NCBI RefSeq assembly: GCF_900143205.1
Contig: NZ_FRDH01000003.1
Coordinates: 620,001 to 684,000 of the forward strand
DNA: 64,000 nt
DNA from: Butyrivibrio hungatei DSM 14810
Lineage (GTDB): Bacteria; Bacillota; Clostridia; Lachnospirales; Lachnospiraceae
Direction of reading: 5' to 3'
The position numbers and the translations under genes are program-made. The notes under the pieces were generated by a model that saw only the letters and a list, made by a program, of their open reading frames with translations, was not told where the DNA came from and searched no databases. Shown here piece after piece: positions 43,677 to 52,694 of the stretch; the stretch's first letter is position 1; each line of letters opens with the position of its first letter.

Positions 43677-43892
43677 TCATGAAACGAAATGGTCCGCCCC
43701 CATCTCGTCCATGTTTTGACTTTGGTTAACTGCTTCATCCATTAGCTTTATAAGTTCCAGCATGCTTCGAAATCTCTGAGTCTTATTTTCATCTGCCCAA
43801 GTGACCTTCCCCTGCCACGAGTTATTCTGACAATGCTCAACTTTTACTATGAATGTTCCTTGTTGTTTGTTTGAATTTAAATTTTTTTTCAT
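43677..43892 (-). CDS. Small WQG-domain protein, unknown function
   Basis: A 71-residue cytoplasmic protein, MKKNLNSNKQQGTFIVKVEH, with one copy of a unit seen twice in the 154-residue protein at 34798-35262: FIVKV, then SWQGKVTWADENKTQRF, then LELIKLMDEAV. It precedes the giant surface protein by 50 bases in the same direction. The long overlapping reading frame at 43837-44019 is in another frame and is rejected. The function is unknown. Confidence 0.7.
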   Translation of the reverse strand: MKKNLNSNKQQGTFIVKVEHCQNNSWQGKVTWADENKTQRFRSMLELIKLMDEAVNQSQNMDEMGADHFVS

Positions 43893-44052
43893 GTCTATCT
43901 CCCTTTGTAGAGATTAATTTAACAAAACCATCATCATACGAATCATCATAATTAAATTTTTTTTTGCAAATTCGATTAAAAAATCTGTGAGGATTATAAA
44001 AAAAATCTAAACTCACCAATACCAGAATCCCAAAAAGTGCAGAAATAAGCGC

Positions 44053-44083
44053 AAAAAAGCGGCTGGAATAAACCAGCCGCTAA
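44053..44083 (-). terminator. Intrinsic terminator after the TPP enzyme gene
   Basis: A perfect 9-bp stem (AGCGGCTGG with CCAGCCGCT) and six T on the minus strand lie 20 bases past the stop. It ends the left part of the glycan cluster. The gap 43893-44052 otherwise shows only the presumptive leader of the small WQG gene. Confidence 0.88.
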
Positions 44084-44102
44084 AATAAGCAGATCATATT
44101 TT

Positions 44103-46007
44103 TTAATCTATATACATATTTTCTTTGAGCTCTTCTCTTGGAAGGAATGGAGCAAGATCTTCAAGAGGAGGACTTGTAAGAGTTCCGTCAGGTTCTCTTC
44201 TTGCTGAGCTTTTTGGAGCCCAAACCTGAGTTGTATCTGTAAATACCTCGCAGAAGACAGGTGCATCTGCTGAAATTACTTCTTTTACCTTGGATTCAAG
44301 CTCATCTCCAGTCTTAATTGCCACATAAGGATAGCCAAATGCCTTGGCAATAAGCTCAAATGAAGGGAACGCCAGGTCTCCGCTCTCAGGACCGATACCA
44401 ACCTTGGAATAATCACTAAAGAGGTTATTCTGAGTAAGTCTGATGGAGTGATAACCATCGTTGTTAATAAGGAACACCTTAACAGGAAGCTTATTGGTAA
44501 TGATAGTCTGTAGCTCCTGAAGATTCATCATGATACTGCCATCTCCTTCAAGACAGATGGTCTCTTTTTGGCCTGATGCAATACAAAGACCTATTGCTGC
44601 AGGAAGGCCGTAACCCATGCTGGCTACTGCGTTGTTTATGATAAATCTGCTGCCTTTTTTGACATCCCACGCCTGATGGCCAGCAACACAGCAAGCTCCG
44701 TTACTAACAGCGCAAAGGCTGGCATCCTTGGCATTTTCTGATAAAGTCCTGATAAAGCCATATACATTTACAAGGTCTGAGCCTGTATGACGCTGCTCAT
44801 CAGATACTACCGGATACTTAGTCTTCCAGGTCTGGCACTGTTTTCTCCAATCATCACCCTCAAATATATAGGAAGATGCCTTATTGTCTTCTGCATCAAT
44901 TGCGCGGTCCATTGCTTCCAAAAATGTCTTGGCATCAGCACAGATCTTCATATCAAGGTGAAGTGTTGGTTTTTCCATTTCAGCAGGATCAATATCTACC
45001 ATGATGACCTTGGCAGCTCTTGCCCATGTCTTCCAGGTATAACCAACCTGTCTGATTGAAAGCCTAGATCCAATAACTACGCAAAGGTCTGAGTTCTGTA
45101 TTGCAAAGTTACCTGCTCTGTCACCCATATTGCCGCCTCTGCCACAATACAATGGATGCTCATCTTCTATAAGGTCAATAGAATTCCAATATGTGCAAAC
45201 TGGAACTCCAAGCTTATCTACTACTTTTCTAAATGCATCAAAGCCGCCAGAGATACGAACGCCGCCTCCAGCATAGATAACTGGGCGCTTAGCTTTTTTG
45301 ATCTCTTCTATGACTTCCTTGGCTGCGCGGCCAAAGGTAGTCTCTCCGCCTTCATATCTGGAACCATCAGCCTTTATTACTGAACATGTCTTCTTGGAAT
45401 CATCAAAAACTCCTGGTTCAAAGCCAATGAGCTCATTTGGATCAATCTCTGCTGCCTGGAAATTTACTGGAACATCGATCCACACAGGACCTGGTCTGCC
45501 ATCATTCATGAGGTGCCAAGCCTTCTCCATATGATACCTGATGTCCTTAGGATCTTCTAACATCACTGCGTACTTGCAGATATTTTCTGTCATTTTGGTG
45601 ATGTCGTACTCCTGGTCACCGATGGCACGGGGAAGTCTAGGATTTACCGCATTTGGAGACTCTTTTGTCAAAAGATCTTCCATATACCTTACAGTTGTAT
45701 CATAGCGAACCTGACCACTTACCACGAACATTGGAAGTGAATCAAGCCAGCCTCCTAGTACACCAGTTATAGCGTTTGTTCCGCCAGGACCGGATGTAAC
45801 GCAAAGAGCTGCTACCTTATTCTCATATCTTGAATAGCTCTCAGCCGCAATAGCTGCTCCCTGCTCATGATGAAAGTGTGTGCAGTGCATACCCTCTGTA
45901 TGACCAAAGGAGTTGTTAAGATACATGGCTCCTCCGCCTACAACAGTAAAGCAGTCTGTGACACCTTTTTTAACTAAAAAATCTACTATATAATCTGAAA
46001 CTCTCAT
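44103..46007 (-). CDS. Thiamine-diphosphate enzyme (acetolactate-synthase-like)
   Basis: A 634-residue TPP-dependent enzyme. The Pyr domain carries the catalytic Glu in HHEQGAAIAAESYSR and TSGPGGTNAITG; a central FAD/ThDP_M domain follows; the PP domain has the TPP/Mg site LEGDGSIMMN and NNDGYHSI. It is longer than anabolic IlvB and stands next to a glucose-1-phosphate cytidylyltransferase rather than ilv genes. In Yersinia a similar flavoenzyme (YerE) adds a two-carbon branch to a CDP-sugar, which is a plausible role here. That is inference. It lies six bases behind the cytidylyltransferase gene. Confidence 0.82.
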   Translation of the reverse strand: MRVSDYIVDFLVKKGVTDCFTVVGGGAMYLNNSFGHTEGMHCTHFHHEQGAAIAAESYSRYENKVAALCVTSGPGGTNAITGVLGGWLDSLPMFVVSGQVRYDTTVRYMEDLLTKESPNAVNPRLPRAIGDQEYDITKMTENICKYAVMLEDPKDIRYHMEKAWHLMNDGRPGPVWIDVPVNFQAAEIDPNELIGFEPGVFDDSKKTCSVIKADGSRYEGGETTFGRAAKEVIEEIKKAKRPVIYAGGGVRISGGFDAFRKVVDKLGVPVCTYWNSIDLIEDEHPLYCGRGGNMGDRAGNFAIQNSDLCVVIGSRLSIRQVGYTWKTWARAAKVIMVDIDPAEMEKPTLHLDMKICADAKTFLEAMDRAIDAEDNKASSYIFEGDDWRKQCQTWKTKYPVVSDEQRHTGSDLVNVYGFIRTLSENAKDASLCAVSNGACCVAGHQAWDVKKGSRFIINNAVASMGYGLPAAIGLCIASGQKETICLEGDGSIMMNLQELQTIITNKLPVKVFLINNDGYHSIRLTQNNLFSDYSKVGIGPESGDLAFPSFELIAKAFGYPYVAIKTGDELESKVKEVISADAPVFCEVFTDTTQVWAPKSSARREPDGTLTSPPLEDLAPFLPREELKENMYID

Positions 46008-46013
46008 ATTCTC

Positions 46014-46793
46014 TTACCACTTGATCCAAGGAGCTCTTCCTGTGTCAATTAGTTCTGAAAGCTCATCCCTTTCACGGGCTGTGTCCATGCACTTCCAGAA
46101 ACCGTCATACTTGTAAGCGGCCATCTGTCCGTCTTTTACCAGATTGTGCATAGGCTCTTTTTCAAAGAAAGTAGCGTCGCCCTCGATGTAATCAAATACA
46201 CCCGGCTCAAGAACCATGTAACCGCCGTTGATTCTGGCACCGTCCATGCTTGCCTTTTCTCTGAAATCTCTAACAACTGAGTTGTCGTCCTTATCAATAT
46301 CAAATACACCAAAACGCTGACCAGCAAGAATAGCAGTAACTGTAGCGATCTTGCCGTGCTTCTGATGGAACTTAAGGAGCTCGTTCATATCGATATCGCA
46401 AACGCCATCACCGTATGTCATGAAGAAGGCTTCGTTACCAACATGCTCTCTGATTCTCTTGATACGTCCACCAGTCATGGTGCTATATCCTGTATCAACT
46501 ACAGTAACCTTCCAAGGCTCAGCCTTCTGTGAATGGAATGTGGTCATGTTCTGATTTGCAAAGTCGAATGTTACATCGCAGTTGTGGAGGTAATAGTTTG
46601 CAAAGTACTCCTTGATAACCTCCTGCTTGTAACCTGCGCAAATGATAAACTCATTAAATCCATAATGAGAATACTCTTTCATGATATGCCAAAGAATTGG
46701 CTTACCGCCGATCTCGATCATTGGCTTTGGTCTTAAGTGGCTCTCTTCACTGATTCTGGTTCCGAAACCACCAGCTAAAATTACAACTTTCAT
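46014..46793 (-). CDS. rfbF: Glucose-1-phosphate cytidylyltransferase
   Basis: A 259-residue nucleotidyltransferase making CDP-glucose from CTP and glucose-1-phosphate. The N-terminal VILAGGFGTRISEESHLRPKPM is the RfbF type of the GxGTR...KP signature, in which Glu-Glu and Pro-Lys-Pro-Met are characteristic, and TYGDGVCDID is the metal-binding region. CDP-glucose is the entry point to 3,6-dideoxyhexoses and branched sugars. CDP-glucose dehydratase and dideoxygenase genes are not in the window. AGGAAGG precedes the ATG. The family assignment is secure. Confidence 0.94.
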   Translation of the reverse strand: MKVVILAGGFGTRISEESHLRPKPMIEIGGKPILWHIMKEYSHYGFNEFIICAGYKQEVIKEYFANYYLHNCDVTFDFANQNMTTFHSQKAEPWKVTVVDTGYSTMTGGRIKRIREHVGNEAFFMTYGDGVCDIDMNELLKFHQKHGKIATVTAILAGQRFGVFDIDKDDNSVVRDFREKASMDGARINGGYMVLEPGVFDYIEGDATFFEKEPMHNLVKDGQMAAYKYDGFWKCMDTARERDELSELIDTGRAPWIKW

Positions 46794-46836
46794 TTGTATT
46801 TCCTTCCTAAAAAAAACTAACCTCTAAAATACACCC

Positions 46837-47988
46837 TTAAGTGGATAAAAGCAAATTTATCCTATCTTCGTATCTAAAGCTCTCTCTGATCCTGGCTACT
46901 CCTGCTGCCGCTATTTCTTTTCTCAGGTCATCATGCTGCAGATAGTACTCTGCCTTGGCAATGGCATCCTCTATAGAAGAATACATCACACATTCCTGCC
47001 CATCTACAAAGTATTCATAGAGCTCAGGCTGATAGGCTGACAGCAAAAAGCCTCCGCTTCCCATGATATCAAGGGCTCTTAATGGGATTCCCGTTTTATT
47101 TGCCTTAAGTACAGGACAAAGGTTGATCTTGCTTGCTCTAAAAACCTGTGGCATCTCTTTTAAATAATTGACAGAGCCGCAGTAATCTACATTTGATAAG
47201 AGTCTCTTTTCGTCATCAGAAAGATCATAGGTATAGAGCTTCACCTGATGCCTCTTGGACAAAATACTAAGAAGCGTCATCCTCTCAAGGTGTGTTATGT
47301 AAGAAGCCACCATCCATGCAAGTTCCTTTTGGCTTACCTGAATAGCATTTTCATTAAGGCTCTTAAATCTCTGCCTTACGCTTTCTGTGAACTCTTCTGT
47401 GATCACATCATCCACCAGATATTCGCCATAGATCTGCATCTGTACCTTAACAAGTGCCTCTATGTATCCTTTCTGGTATTCATCCATATGGGCCATGAAG
47501 CTTGGAAGCATGGACTCATACAGCTTTCCAACAAAAGATATCTCGCTTTCATACTTGCAATAATCAGTCTGAATGGCACTTAATCTATCCACGTTTACAG
47601 CAAGTGGCAGATAGTATACGTTATCAAGTCCTAGATCCTTGTAGTGCTCATAGTCTCCACGGGCAAAGAAGAAAATCTTATTGCATGGATAGTCCATACA
47701 TTCAGTAGAAACAAGATTGGGCGGACTATCAAAAAACCATGAAACGTACTTGATATCATGTTTGTTGCATACCTTGGATACTACCGGCCAAAAGTTCGTT
47801 GTAAGAACAAGGTCGTAGGTTCCTTCTGAAAGGTCTTTTTCCATCTGAGCTGTAAAAACAGGGTCTTCGTACTTATCAACTTCCTTGTCATAAGAAACGT
47901 TGTTACACTTGTGGCCCGCTTTGATCAAATAGTACACAAGATCATATTGAATATATGAATTTAGAAAGTCATATAAAAGAATGTTCAT
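46837..47988 (-). CDS. CgeB-like glycosyltransferase
   Basis: A 383-residue GT-B glycosyltransferase of the CgeB/DUF3880 plus Glyco_trans_1_2 type. The N-terminal half has the VLTTNFWPVVSKVCNKHDI and WFFDSPPNL motifs typical of the group, and the C-terminal half the donor-binding VLKANKTGIPLRALDIMGSG and the EYFVDGQECVMYSS region. It should transfer a sugar to a growing glycan or a surface protein. It overlaps the upstream TIM-barrel gene by four bases (ATGA), so the pair is translationally coupled. Confidence 0.87.
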   Translation of the reverse strand: MNILLYDFLNSYIQYDLVYYLIKAGHKCNNVSYDKEVDKYEDPVFTAQMEKDLSEGTYDLVLTTNFWPVVSKVCNKHDIKYVSWFFDSPPNLVSTECMDYPCNKIFFFARGDYEHYKDLGLDNVYYLPLAVNVDRLSAIQTDYCKYESEISFVGKLYESMLPSFMAHMDEYQKGYIEALVKVQMQIYGEYLVDDVITEEFTESVRQRFKSLNENAIQVSQKELAWMVASYITHLERMTLLSILSKRHQVKLYTYDLSDDEKRLLSNVDYCGSVNYLKEMPQVFRASKINLCPVLKANKTGIPLRALDIMGSGGFLLSAYQPELYEYFVDGQECVMYSSIEDAIAKAEYYLQHDDLRKEIAAAGVARIRESFRYEDRINLLLST

Positions 47989-48935
47989 CTTTTATCCAAA
48001 CATATCCTTTCAGAAAAGTACTGTCCGATCCTAACGATCATGTGCAGTACGTCATCTTTTAATTCCTCTGGGAAACAGTCCAGTATTGGCGCAGTTTCAA
48101 AGCTAAGTACTCCATCAAAAGAGATTTCTTTTAGTCCTTGGAGCACTCCATCCCAGTCAAGAACGCTGGTGTTTTCCCTGGTTCTAGTAAAGGTAAAAGG
48201 CATCTGATGAAGATCGCCGATACCATCGTTCTCATGCATATGAAGGACCTTGAGCCTCTTTCCAAGAATAGTAATAAACTTGTAAGGATCGATTCCCACA
48301 AGGTTTCCGTGACCTGTGTCATAGCAAAAGCCCAGAACCTCGGCTCCATACTTGTCGTTAAGTGCGTCTATTCTATCAGCCGCCTTGTAAGCACTACAGC
48401 CAGGGCCCTCTTCCATGTGAGCCCCATATCCGTTATAAAGGTTTTCCATGCACATAGTGATGCCATATTCCTTGGCAAGAGGTGCCAGGAACTCAAAAAA
48501 CTCCTGAGTTTTGTTCCACTCTGCCTCTTCACTTCCATAATACCTTGTGAGCTTAAATCCATGTATTACTATGTTGTGGCATCCTAGAAATCTGCATATT
48601 TCCATGCTCTTTGGTCCTACCTGATTCCACAGATAATCATTTAGCTCAGTCTTTTCCCCGGGAACAAATGTAGGATAAGGCATATGCATCTGATTGATTC
48701 TGATTCCTGCTGCCTCTGCGCCCTTTTTATGTGGGGTAAAAAACTCTTCAAGTTCATTTATTGATTTATCAAAAAATCTGTTATTAACTCCCTGATAGAG
48801 GTCCGTATTTTTCTGATAGTTGTTCAAAGAAAAGTCAGTACAGGAAAAGCCAGCCTTTTTAAGTCTCATGAACCCTTCTGCAGGGTTCTCATCATAGACT
48901 ACATTCTTACTCTGAACTCCAATTTCAAGGCTCAT
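47985..48935 (-). CDS. TIM-barrel sugar isomerase/epimerase-like protein
   Basis: A 316-residue protein of the xylose isomerase-like/AP-endonuclease-2 TIM-barrel superfamily. Metal-binding residues are recognisable as NIVIHGFKL, MCMENLYNG, GFCYDTGHGN, LHMHENDG and LSFETAP. Members include sugar-phosphate isomerases and epimerases, many uncharacterised. It lies between a glycosyltransferase and a second TIM-barrel protein in a string with ATGA overlaps on both sides, so the three gene products are probably made together. AAAGGAGGG precedes its ATG. Confidence 0.85.
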   Translation of the reverse strand: MSLEIGVQSKNVVYDENPAEGFMRLKKAGFSCTDFSLNNYQKNTDLYQGVNNRFFDKSINELEEFFTPHKKGAEAAGIRINQMHMPYPTFVPGEKTELNDYLWNQVGPKSMEICRFLGCHNIVIHGFKLTRYYGSEEAEWNKTQEFFEFLAPLAKEYGITMCMENLYNGYGAHMEEGPGCSAYKAADRIDALNDKYGAEVLGFCYDTGHGNLVGIDPYKFITILGKRLKVLHMHENDGIGDLHQMPFTFTRTRENTSVLDWDGVLQGLKEISFDGVLSFETAPILDCFPEELKDDVLHMIVRIGQYFSERICLDKR

Positions 48936-50257
48936 GACTTCCCTCCTTTCGCAGCGTTTGGATCTGCTGCCATATCAAGTCTATCCATATAGAAGGTGTC
49001 ACAATACTCATCGCTGAACCATTCGATTGGATTTTTAAGTCCCATCTCTTTTAACTGGGCACTGATCTCTTTGTAATACACATTGCAGATATAAATTGCT
49101 GTATCAGGAGACAGCTCTTTTAACTTCTCAGGACTCTCTATAGTAAGCCCACAGAACTCCTCGCCCCATCTTGCGCTATTATTGTCACAGGTAAAAAGAG
49201 GCTTGTACTCCTTACCATAATCCTTCATATAGGCACGGCACATATTACCGGCACCAAACAAAACTCTTTTGTCATGCTTCTTAACAAGCTTGTCCATTCC
49301 GATGTGCCATGCAAAATGCTCAGCAATCTCATGAGCAAGTGACAGTATAGATGGTCTTATCATATCTGTCATGTTGCCGTAAGTATCTGCAAAATCCATG
49401 ATAAATGCGCCGTCAAAGTGGATCTGCCTAAGTCCTCTTATCATAGAAAGCCAGTTGGTCTGCTGTCCCTTAAAGCATGCAGTATAAGGAAGAAGCGCAG
49501 CATCATGAACGCCGTCAAGGTCTCTGACTATAACTGCCTGGAGTCTATCTCCTATTGGAACTATTATTTCCTTAATGTCCTGTCCGCACAAAGTGGCATT
49601 TCCAACATCAAAGCAGAATCCGAAGCGGTCTTTTTGGCCTGCTTTTGCATTAAGTTCATCTATCCACTTAACTGCCTCTTCTGCCTCAGCGCATATTCCT
49701 CTTACAAAATGGCCGTTTATGTCCTTTGTCATGTTCTTTAGAAGAATCTTGATATCACTTCCTGCGTCATCAGCTATCTTAGATAATTCCTGGTAAAAAG
49801 AACTGTTAACTTCCCATTCTTCCTTTGGAGAAAGTCCAAGAAAGATAGGCGGAACAATGATAGACTCGCATTTTTCTGCTATTGCCAGCTTAAGCGTTTC
49901 TTTTGCTAATAGCTTAAGGGTATCGTTGACTTTACCAATGTCAGTTTTTTTACTGTGTATAGATTCTGCAGCAACTGTAGGCGCCATTGCTACTGGAAGG
50001 TGCAGGCCCAGTTCTTTTGCAGAAGTCGCAAATGCCTTGTTCATCTCCTCTGAAAGCTTTTCAGGATTCTCTGATAAATAGACTTTTCCCTTCTCCCTCT
50101 TATAATTGTTGATCCCAAGATTTTTGAACTCCTGAGGCGAACACAGAACTGCCGCATCCAGCATAGAATACTCAAAGCCTGCCGCAAGTATGTCTTTGAT
50201 ATTTTGTTTTGGTCTTAAGTTTCCAATAATGCCTGCAGATCTGCATATTATCTTCAT
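48932..50257 (-). CDS. TIM-barrel isomerase-like protein with C-terminal GAG Rossmann module
   Basis: A 441-residue protein. Residues 1 to about 315 form an AP-endonuclease-2/xylose-isomerase-like TIM barrel (GFCFDVGNATL, AFIMDFADTYGN), so possibly a sugar isomerase or epimerase. Residues 325-425 carry the Rossmann-like module KRVLFGAGNMCRAYM ... FTCDNNSARWG ... AIYICNVYYKEI. The module is shared with six other proteins in this cluster. The ATG at 50257 has GAGG upstream; an in-frame GTG at 50269 is the alternative. The stop overlaps the next start. Confidence 0.8.
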   Translation of the reverse strand: MKIICRSAGIIGNLRPKQNIKDILAAGFEYSMLDAAVLCSPQEFKNLGINNYKREKGKVYLSENPEKLSEEMNKAFATSAKELGLHLPVAMAPTVAAESIHSKKTDIGKVNDTLKLLAKETLKLAIAEKCESIIVPPIFLGLSPKEEWEVNSSFYQELSKIADDAGSDIKILLKNMTKDINGHFVRGICAEAEEAVKWIDELNAKAGQKDRFGFCFDVGNATLCGQDIKEIIVPIGDRLQAVIVRDLDGVHDAALLPYTACFKGQQTNWLSMIRGLRQIHFDGAFIMDFADTYGNMTDMIRPSILSLAHEIAEHFAWHIGMDKLVKKHDKRVLFGAGNMCRAYMKDYGKEYKPLFTCDNNSARWGEEFCGLTIESPEKLKELSPDTAIYICNVYYKEISAQLKEMGLKNPIEWFSDEYCDTFYMDRLDMAADPNAAKGGKS

Positions 50258-50297
50258 GATATAGGTCACCTCTATAGTTTGCGTGTCAGCAATTACT

Positions 50298-52676
50298 TTA
50301 TAACAATTTCTTTTCGATGAGTTCCTTTAGCTTGGTTGAGCTTGTGGACTGAGTATATGGGAAAAACTCCAGTGTGGCGCCATGTTTTTCAAGGAATTCC
50401 TTGAATGAAGCAAATCCCGGATCATTGACATAATCTGTTCCAGAAAACTGCACATCAAAATGATGCATCTTCCAGGCATCCTCTGTTCCATTGAACATAT
50501 ATGGAATTTCTACAGCTTCATCAACATATCTGCAGGACTTCACCATCTCAATTCGCTCGTCAAATGGCACGAACGGCTCAGTTCCCTTGAATCTGCGAAC
50601 GCCTTCATCAGATACAACGCCCACTATCAGGTAGTCGCACATCTCTTTTGCCCGCCTGAACATATTGAGATGTCCAATGTGATAAAGGTCGAATACTCCG
50701 GCAATATATCCCACATGATATTTCTTACCACCTTTTTTACCTACCGTGCTATTCTCGTAGTTTCTTACTGAATCATCACAGATAGGATGACGTTTTCTAG
50801 GATATGCCTTACCCGGATCAAATATGCTGTATTCATGGATTCCCATCGCGTCAAGCTGCTTCATTACTGAAAGATAGTTCTTGATGCAGATGATGATCTT
50901 GTATTCACCGTGCTTTAGCTTCTTTAACGTCTCAGGAGACCCTATCTCTACACCCTTGAACTTACCATCTGATGGCTGGTAGCCCTCTGGATAGAGCTTG
51001 TCCCCCCATCTCTTCTCATTATTATCAAGAACAGCGCTAACTTCATAGTCCTCACCGTATAGTGCAAGGAATCTCCTTGCAAACACGCCGCTTCCAAATA
51101 GGATGAGCTTTCTAGTGTCAGCCTGGTCAAAGATATCAACGAACAATCGCTGGTAGTCGTCAACAGAGTAATTCATACGCTGGCGGTTGGCTGCAATTAT
51201 CTCGCCATTTGCTCGAACATTTTTGTAGTATTCATCAAGTTCGCCGCGGTTCATAACTCTGTTAAAAAAGTCGAACTCTATATTTAAATATTTGCTTCCA
51301 CCTTGCGTTGTATATGGATTTTGTATGTTATATCTTTTGTACAAAACATCAGGGTCCATGTACTTTCTAAGATCAGCGCTACCGCAAAAGAAAGTAAATA
51401 CTAATCGGCTCACAAGTACGTCAGCTGGCAGATCTTTTACGCAGAATTCCTGATCAAAGAAAACAAACTTGCCATTAACATACAGACTGTTAAGAGGCAC
51501 CATATCGATAAAGCCTTCTTTTAAAAGAGGTATCTTCTGACCTCCCCAGTCTTCCTTTTCCTTCTTTAGTCTGCTTCGTTTCTGCTTATCTGTTTCTTTT
51601 GGCGGAGCTATAGTCTTGTATTCTCCCAAATGGATTTCAGAAGATTTCATAATGATATCTCTGAATTCATCCATCTTTTCTAAAAACTTTTCTTTATCTG
51701 ATCTAAGAAGCTGCTCTAAGTAGACTTGTCCTGTAGGTGCGTCAATATAAGGAGTAATGTAGGTTCCTTTCACTATCTTTGCATCTACAACGTCAATTCC
51801 CTGTCCTGCAAGCTTCTTACCATTTTCAATAAGATTCTTTAATCTGTTTTCCCCCTCTTTATAAGGAGCTTTTTTACAAACCCTTCCGCTCTCATAAATC
51901 GTGGTGATTATGGCGTTTTCTTTTCCCCTGTCTAAGGAACTGGTTATCTGCAGTGCGTCGCAGGGCTTTCCCTTTAAAGGACATTCAACCAGGAATGCAT
52001 TGGCCATCTGATGGAACATTCCGTTATCCAAAAGACCCTTGTATAAAGCCCTTTCTTCCAAAAAGAGCGATGAAATTGAGTTATATATAGGAAAATGCCT
52101 GTTAGACATATCTTCATTAGGAATAAATCCCTCTGAAAACATAAACGTAGGGTTTTCAAGCCCTGAAAAAACTGAATAAAACTTTGGGGTCTTAAATCCA
52201 GCACTCTGAAGTTTCGTAGTTATCTGAGACTTGTCATAGGTTCTACCAGCGAATGTGTCCTCAGCCTTACTATAGGCTCTGAAATAATCATCTATTCCGT
52301 CCATGACCTGGCCAGTGTAGACGTCTTTATCACCGCAGAAATATCTAATTCCAAGACGATTGTTCATTCCAAGAAGGAGCGTTCCTTTTGGCGATAACTT
52401 TTCTCTACATTTGCAAAAGAACTCCTGAATATCCTGTTGCATTTCCAAATATCCAATGCACACGATATAATCAGGCTTTTCGCCGTTCTTTAGACCTTTT
52501 AGCCCCTTTAATGATACCTGACTAACTTTTTCTCCATAGCAATCGGAAAGCATTTTAAAAATGGCATCCTTATTACCAACGTACAGGATCTTAGAATTCT
52601 CTTTAAATGGATACCATCTGATGATTGCGGTTGGAAGGTCTTTTATTATGTTTTTCGCCTTGGTGCTAATATTCAA
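50298..52676 (-). CDS. Four-part fusion: methyltransferase-like, kinase-like, GAG Rossmann, cytidylyltransferase
   Basis: A 792-residue protein. Residues 1-190 resemble a SAM-methyltransferase-like fold (LGMNNRLGIRYFCG in place of a full motif I). Residues 200-515 have a phosphotransferase-like feel: DMVPLNSLYVNGKFVFFDQE looks like the catalytic/metal region of choline- or LPS-kinase-like proteins. Residues 520-625 carry the GAG-type Rossmann module (LILFGSGVFARRF ... DNNEKRWG). Residues 652-792 are a TagD/Pcy-type cytidylyltransferase with AGVFDLYHIGHLNMF (HxGH motif) and TQSTSSTKL. It may make a CDP-activated alditol or amino-alcohol phosphate and place it on a glycan. The first two domains are tentative. 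It starts at TTG with GGAGG. Confidence 0.7.
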   Translation of the reverse strand: MNISTKAKNIIKDLPTAIIRWYPFKENSKILYVGNKDAIFKMLSDCYGEKVSQVSLKGLKGLKNGEKPDYIVCIGYLEMQQDIQEFFCKCREKLSPKGTLLLGMNNRLGIRYFCGDKDVYTGQVMDGIDDYFRAYSKAEDTFAGRTYDKSQITTKLQSAGFKTPKFYSVFSGLENPTFMFSEGFIPNEDMSNRHFPIYNSISSLFLEERALYKGLLDNGMFHQMANAFLVECPLKGKPCDALQITSSLDRGKENAIITTIYESGRVCKKAPYKEGENRLKNLIENGKKLAGQGIDVVDAKIVKGTYITPYIDAPTGQVYLEQLLRSDKEKFLEKMDEFRDIIMKSSEIHLGEYKTIAPPKETDKQKRSRLKKEKEDWGGQKIPLLKEGFIDMVPLNSLYVNGKFVFFDQEFCVKDLPADVLVSRLVFTFFCGSADLRKYMDPDVLYKRYNIQNPYTTQGGSKYLNIEFDFFNRVMNRGELDEYYKNVRANGEIIAANRQRMNYSVDDYQRLFVDIFDQADTRKLILFGSGVFARRFLALYGEDYEVSAVLDNNEKRWGDKLYPEGYQPSDGKFKGVEIGSPETLKKLKHGEYKIIICIKNYLSVMKQLDAMGIHEYSIFDPGKAYPRKRHPICDDSVRNYENSTVGKKGGKKYHVGYIAGVFDLYHIGHLNMFRRAKEMCDYLIVGVVSDEGVRRFKGTEPFVPFDERIEMVKSCRYVDEAVEIPYMFNGTEDAWKMHHFDVQFSGTDYVNDPGFASFKEFLEKHGATLEFFPYTQSTSSTKLKELIEKKLL

Positions 52677-52694
52677 TCTACAGTTCCTCCAAAA

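Noticed and set aside
43837..44019. A 60-codon minus-strand frame overlapping the small WQG gene
   Set aside because: It lies in another frame, has Asn/Lys/Phe-rich low-complexity sequence, and would overlap a gene with a homologue in the window.
44103..46007. Anabolic acetolactate synthase (ilvB)
   Set aside because: No ilvN, ilvC or ilvD is near. The neighbours are glycan genes, and the protein is longer than usual for IlvB.
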